Positions 6,732-9,303 of a stretch of DNA of 9,303 nt are shown here, in pieces. The stretch covers positions 1 to 9,303 of the forward strand of contig JBKEDF010000044.1 of assembly GCA_047975325.1 (NCBI GenBank), written 5' to 3'. Below the pieces are notes generated by a model. It worked only from the letters and a program-made list of their open reading frames with translations, was not told where the DNA came from and ran no database searches. This DNA comes from JBKEDF01 sp047975325. Its GTDB lineage: Bacteria > Pseudomonadota > Alphaproteobacteria > Rhodobacterales > Rhodobacteraceae. Positions within the stretch are counted from its first letter, which is position 1. Each line of letters opens with the position of its first letter. The translations under genes and the position numbers were made by a program.

Positions 6732-8174
6732 ATGACACCCAGCCTGACGAATACGGGCAAGATTGATGATCTGGTTCAGGCATTGCGACCGGCCTATGAA
6801 CGGCTCAGCGATACGGTCTGGGGCATGCCGGAAACCTGCTATGGCGAAACGCGCTCCGCCGCGGCCCATGCGGAACAATTGCGGGCCGCCGGGTTTCGCG
6901 TCTCCGAGGGCGTGGCCGACATCCCAACAGCCGTCATCGGGGAGGCGGGCAGCGAAGATGGCCCGCTGATCGCCTTTCTGGGGGAATATGACGCCCTGCC
7001 GGGGTTGAGCCAGAAAGAAGGTTCAAACCAGCATGAGCCACTGGAGGAACAGGGCAATGGCCATGGCTGCGGGCATAACCTTTTGGGAGCGGCATCGATG
7101 CTGGCGGCGACCTCGGTAAAACAATGGCTGGAAGAACACGATATCCCCGGTCGCGTGCGTTACTATGGCTGCCCGGCCGAAGAAGGCGGCGGGGCCAAGG
7201 CCTTCATGGTTCGCGCAGGGTTGTTCGAGGATGCCGATATCGCGATCTCCTGGCATCCGGAAAACTTCTGCGAGGTGCTTCCGGCCAATTCCCTGGCAAA
7301 TACCCGGGTCGATTTCCTGTTTCATGGCCGTGCCTCCCATGCCGCCGTCGCCCCGCATCTGGGACGTTCCGCGCTGGATGCGGTGGAACTGACCAGCATG
7401 GGTTGCAATTACCTGCGCGAACATATTCCGCCAGATTGCCGGCTGCATTACGCCATTCTGGACACTGGTGGCATTGCCCCGAACGTGGTCCAGAGCTATG
7501 CGCGGGTCCGCTATTCCGTGCGGGCCGCCGACAATGTCGCGATGCGCGACCTCTATGCGCGGGTCTGTGACGTGGCCAGGGGGGCCGCGCAGATGACCGG
7601 CACCAAACTTGAAATCCGTCCCATCAGCGCGGTTTCCAACCTGCTTGTGAATACCCCACTGGAAACCGCGATGTGGGAAGAACTGGAGGCGCTCGGCCCA
7701 CCTGATTTCGATGAGGCCGATATCGCCTTTGCGCGGAAAATGCGCGAAAGCATTTCGGAGGAAGATATCATCTACACCCATAAACGTTTCGGGCTGGAGC
7801 CGGATCTGGACCGCGCGCTGTGTGATTTCGTCGTGCCGCGCGATGCGGAACGCCTCAAGATGTTCGGCTCAACCGATCTGGGTGATGTGTCCTGGGTCGT
7901 GCCACTGGTTCAGATGCAGGGTGCAACCTGCGCCATCGGCACACCCTTTCATTCCTGGCAACTGGTGGCGCAGGGCAAATCCGCCATGGCCAAGAAAGGC
8001 ATGGTTCATGCGGCAACGGTGATGGCCCGGACCGGGATCCGTGCCCTGCGCGATCCCGCCCTGATTGAGGCCGCCAAGGCGGATCTGCACCGCCGGATCG
8101 GCGCCAAGGGCTATATCAGCCCCCTGCCCGATGGAATCGAGCCACCGATATCGGAAATGGCCCCGGACGCCTGA
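6732..8174 (+). CDS. M20-family metallo-amidohydrolase, AbgB-like (p-aminobenzoyl-glutamate hydrolase subunit B type)
   Basis: Cytoplasmic zinc- or manganese-type amidohydrolase that splits an amide bond of an N-acyl amino acid; no signal peptide. The start at 6732 has AAGGA (6721-6725) 6 bases upstream and gives 480 residues, close to E. coli AbgB (481 by recall). Likely metal or catalytic residues: Asp87 in GEYDALPG, GHGCGHN (110-116, with His111, Cys113, His115), the Glu pair in AEEGGG (150-151), His175 in SWHPE, and His407 in GTPFHSWQL. A lid or dimerisation domain with HGRASHAAVAPHLGRSALDA follows the first catalytic half. The gene has its own operator-like element and follows the regulator by 111 bases. 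AbgB works with an AbgA subunit and AbgT permease; neither is in the window, and an ABC importer stands in the place of AbgT. The family also includes enzymes acting on arylacetyl conjugates, so the substrate is open. Confidence 0.9.
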   Translation: MTPSLTNTGKIDDLVQALRPAYERLSDTVWGMPETCYGETRSAAAHAEQLRAAGFRVSEGVADIPTAVIGEAGSEDGPLIAFLGEYDALPGLSQKEGSNQHEPLEEQGNGHGCGHNLLGAASMLAATSVKQWLEEHDIPGRVRYYGCPAEEGGGAKAFMVRAGLFEDADIAISWHPENFCEVLPANSLANTRVDFLFHGRASHAAVAPHLGRSALDAVELTSMGCNYLREHIPPDCRLHYAILDTGGIAPNVVQSYARVRYSVRAADNVAMRDLYARVCDVARGAAQMTGTKLEIRPISAVSNLLVNTPLETAMWEELEALGPPDFDEADIAFARKMRESISEEDIIYTHKRFGLEPDLDRALCDFVVPRDAERLKMFGSTDLGDVSWVVPLVQMQGATCAIGTPFHSWQLVAQGKSAMAKKGMVHAATVMARTGIRALRDPALIEAAKADLHRRIGAKGYISPLPDGIEPPISEMAPDA

Positions 8175-8209
8175 AAAATATTATCCTGAAGGAAAACGGA
8201 CCGCACGGA

Positions 8210-8230
8210 ACACCCCTGGCGGCGGGGTGT
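8210..8230. terminator. Hairpin between convergent hydrolase and hpaR genes, probable shared terminator
   Basis: ACACCCC (8210-8216) and GGGGTGT (8224-8230) form a 7-bp GC-rich stem with a 7-base loop, in the 64-base gap between two converging genes. Neither strand has a T-run directly after the stem, so the terminator call rests mainly on location. Confidence 0.45.
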
Positions 8231-8238
8231 CGGCAAGA

Positions 8239-8703
8239 TCAGGATGTTCTGTCAAGCGCCGCCAGCAGAACATCGATATCGTCCAGAAGTGACGCGATCC
8301 TGTCCTGCCCCAGCGCAGCTTCGATCGTGGCATAGATCGCGGCACTTTCAGGGGCGACACGCCGCAAAAAAGTGTCGCCCTCGGGCGTGAGGCTGATCTG
8401 GGATCGGCGCCCATCGTCACGATCCTTCGCAACCGCGATATATGTTTTCTTTTCCAGTGTCTTGATGATGCGCGACAGGGAAGGTGGCAATACGCAGGCA
8501 GCCTCGGCCAATTCGCTGGCATCCATCCTTTCGGCCTCCTGCAATATCCGCAGGACGCGCCATTGTTGTTCGGTTACCCCATGGGCCGACAGTAAGGGGC
8601 GAAACCGTTCCATCACGGCCTCCCGCGCCCGCAGGAGCGAAATCGGCAGGGTCCGCCGGGTGGCGGCAAGTTCAAATCCGTCTTTCAGGGTCTTGCGCTT
8701 CAT
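8239..8703 (-). CDS. hpaR: MarR-family regulator of homoprotocatechuate degradation, HpaR/HpcR-like
   Basis: DNA-binding repressor expected to shut off the homoprotocatechuate (hpa/hpc) genes until the aromatic substrate is present. It has 154 residues. It resembles E. coli HpcR along its length as I recall it, notably LLRAREAVMERFRPLLSAHG (23-42), VTEQQWRVLRIL (43-54) and the recognition helix region ACVLPPSLSRIIKTLE (69-84). The winged hairpin follows with DRDDGRRSQISLTPEG (94-109). The minus-strand start has GGAGG (8708-8712) 4 bases upstream. It is transcribed away from hpaF, and the 16-bp palindrome between them is a natural operator, probably also giving autoregulation. The N-terminus is about 16 residues longer than I recall for HpcR. 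Confidence 0.85.
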   Translation of the reverse strand: MKRKTLKDGFELAATRRTLPISLLRAREAVMERFRPLLSAHGVTEQQWRVLRILQEAERMDASELAEAACVLPPSLSRIIKTLEKKTYIAVAKDRDDGRRSQISLTPEGDTFLRRVAPESAAIYATIEAALGQDRIASLLDDIDVLLAALDRTS

Positions 8704-8743
8704 TCATCCTCCGATGAGACAGGGGTGGTTCAAAAAAAAGACA

Positions 8744-8776
8744 TTGACAAGTTGATTTTTATTTAACATGTTAAAT
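8744..8776 (+). promoter_or_regulatory. Probable hpaF promoter region with good -35
   Basis: TTGACA (8744-8749) is a perfect -35 hexamer. A -10 at the standard 17-base spacing would be CATGTT (8767-8772), which is poor and lies inside the palindrome; TTAAAT (8771-8776) is better but 21 bases away. A weak promoter overlapped by its operator fits repression by HpaR. The exact -10 is uncertain. Confidence 0.45.
8761..8776. promoter_or_regulatory. Perfect 16-bp palindrome, probable HpaR operator
   Basis: ATTTAACATGTTAAAT is a perfect inverted repeat with no spacer. It sits between divergent hpaR and hpaF, 18 bases upstream of the hpaF start and overlapping its probable -10. MarR-family dimers bind palindromes of this length, and AT-rich TTAAC/GTTAA half-sites are usual for the family. 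Only one copy is seen in the gap. Confidence 0.7.
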
Positions 8777-8793
8777 TAAATGGAGGAAGAGTC

Positions 8794-9183
8794 TTGCCAC
8801 ATCTGAGTATCGAATATTCCCCCGGTCTCGAATCCCGCGCCGATATTGCCGATATCTGCAAGGCCGCGCATCGCGTGATGCTGGATGCAGGTATCTTTCC
8901 CAATGCCGGGATCCGTATCCGCGCCTTTCGCGCCGATCACTGCATCGTTGCCGATGGGCTTACGGAAAATGACTTTCTGGCCATGACGCTTTCGGTCGGC
9001 GCGGGACGGAGCACGGAGGAATTGCAGACCGCCGGCAATGCAATCTTCGCAGCGGTTCGTGGCCAGTTGGCACAACCCCTTTCAACCCCGCATTTTGCCC
9101 TTTCACTGGAAATCCGGGTCATCAACCCGGACCTGAGCTGGAAGGATACCCCCATTCATACCCGCCTGTCGGGCAAGAAGTGA
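8794..9183 (+). CDS. hpaF: 5-carboxymethyl-2-hydroxymuconate delta-isomerase (CHMI)
   Basis: Isomerase of the homoprotocatechuate meta-cleavage pathway, which shifts a double bond in 5-carboxymethyl-2-hydroxymuconate; member of the tautomerase superfamily, acting as a trimer in the cytoplasm. It has 129 residues, against 126 for E. coli HpaF by recall. Shared blocks are the N-terminal MPHxxxE pattern, AGIFPNAGIR (32-41), VGAGRSTEE (68-76) and ALSLEIR (102-108). The catalytic base is the N-terminal proline exposed after Met removal, and Pro is indeed the second codon. The start is TTG with GGAGG (8782-8786) 7 bases upstream; no ATG or GTG fits this conserved N-terminus. It is followed after 9 bases by the next pathway gene. 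Confidence 0.92.
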   Translation: MPHLSIEYSPGLESRADIADICKAAHRVMLDAGIFPNAGIRIRAFRADHCIVADGLTENDFLAMTLSVGAGRSTEELQTAGNAIFAAVRGQLAQPLSTPHFALSLEIRVINPDLSWKDTPIHTRLSGKK

Positions 9184-9192
9184 GAAGCAACC

Positions 9193-9303
9193 ATGAATGT
9201 GCTTGACGACAACATCGCCCGCGCCGCCGAATACATGGCGCCCTTCGCCAAAACCGGCGTGATGAACCATATCGGCGGCCAGTCGGTCCCCGCCGCATCG
9301 GGG
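9193..9303 (+). CDS. hpaE: Partial 5-carboxymethyl-2-hydroxymuconate semialdehyde dehydrogenase (probable), N-terminus only
   Basis: An open frame of 37 codons runs from ATG 9193 to the window end without a stop. It reads MNVLDDNIARAAEYMAPFAK and then GVMNHIGGQSVPAASG. The NHIGGQSVPAASG stretch is typical of the first strands of the aldehyde dehydrogenase superfamily (an N-terminal IGG/INGxxV motif). Following hpaF by 9 bases, with a weak GAGAAG ribosome site (9182-9187), the most likely product is the CHMS dehydrogenase HpaE, which oxidises the ring-cleavage semialdehyde. None of the catalytic residues fall within the window, so the assignment depends on context and the short N-terminus. Confidence 0.7.
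   Translation, partial: MNVLDDNIARAAEYMAPFAKTGVMNHIGGQSVPAASG

Noticed and set aside
7023..7781. Minus-strand open frame (252 residues) antisense to the M20 hydrolase
   Set aside because: The sense strand holds a full amidohydrolase with metal ligands; the antisense product shows no family features.
8177..8196. AT-rich stretch after the M20 gene as a promoter
   Set aside because: It lies between converging genes, and no gene starts downstream on either strand that it could serve.

Overview
The window looks like part of an alphaproteobacterial chromosome, possibly Rhodobacterales-like. The GC content is high, there are long antisense shadow ORFs, genes are tightly packed with strong GGAGG-type ribosome binding sites, and the gene families (Dpp/Gsi-type ABC importers, FCD-type GntR regulators, an hpa gene cluster) are common in that class. 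The assignment is an inference from style and not from a marker gene. No RNA gene, insertion sequence, CRISPR array or phage-like gene was seen.

Positions 1-323 hold no convincing gene. They look like the leader and promoter region of the ABC operon, with a GTATAC-containing operator-like element at 178-190 and a stem-loop at 235-252. Positions 324-5902 form one ABC importer of the peptide/opine/nickel family: a periplasmic binding protein with a signal peptide, a terminator-like hairpin, a DppB-type permease, a DppC-type permease overlapping it by 8 bases, and one polypeptide carrying two ATPase domains.

Positions 5970-6620 encode a GntR/FCD repressor-like protein. Positions 6732-8174 encode an M20-family amidohydrolase closely resembling AbgB (aminobenzoyl-glutamate hydrolase subunit B). 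The short region between these two carries a near-copy, in inverted orientation, of the operator-like element at 178-190. The simplest reading is that the GntR protein controls both importer and hydrolase: an amide-type compound is imported, then hydrolysed in the cytoplasm.

The hydrolase converges on a MarR-family regulator on the minus strand (8239-8703) that resembles HpaR/HpcR. Divergent from it are hpaF (5-carboxymethyl-2-hydroxymuconate isomerase, TTG start, 8794-9183) and the first 37 codons of what is probably hpaE (from 9193). A perfect 16-bp palindrome (8761-8776) sits between hpaR and hpaF. This right end is therefore the edge of a homoprotocatechuate (3,4-dihydroxyphenylacetate) meta-cleavage cluster.

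The most interesting idea is that the two halves are linked: the importer and M20 hydrolase could take up and cleave an arylacetyl-amino-acid conjugate whose aromatic acid is then degraded by the hpa pathway. This rests on gene adjacency and family chemistry only.
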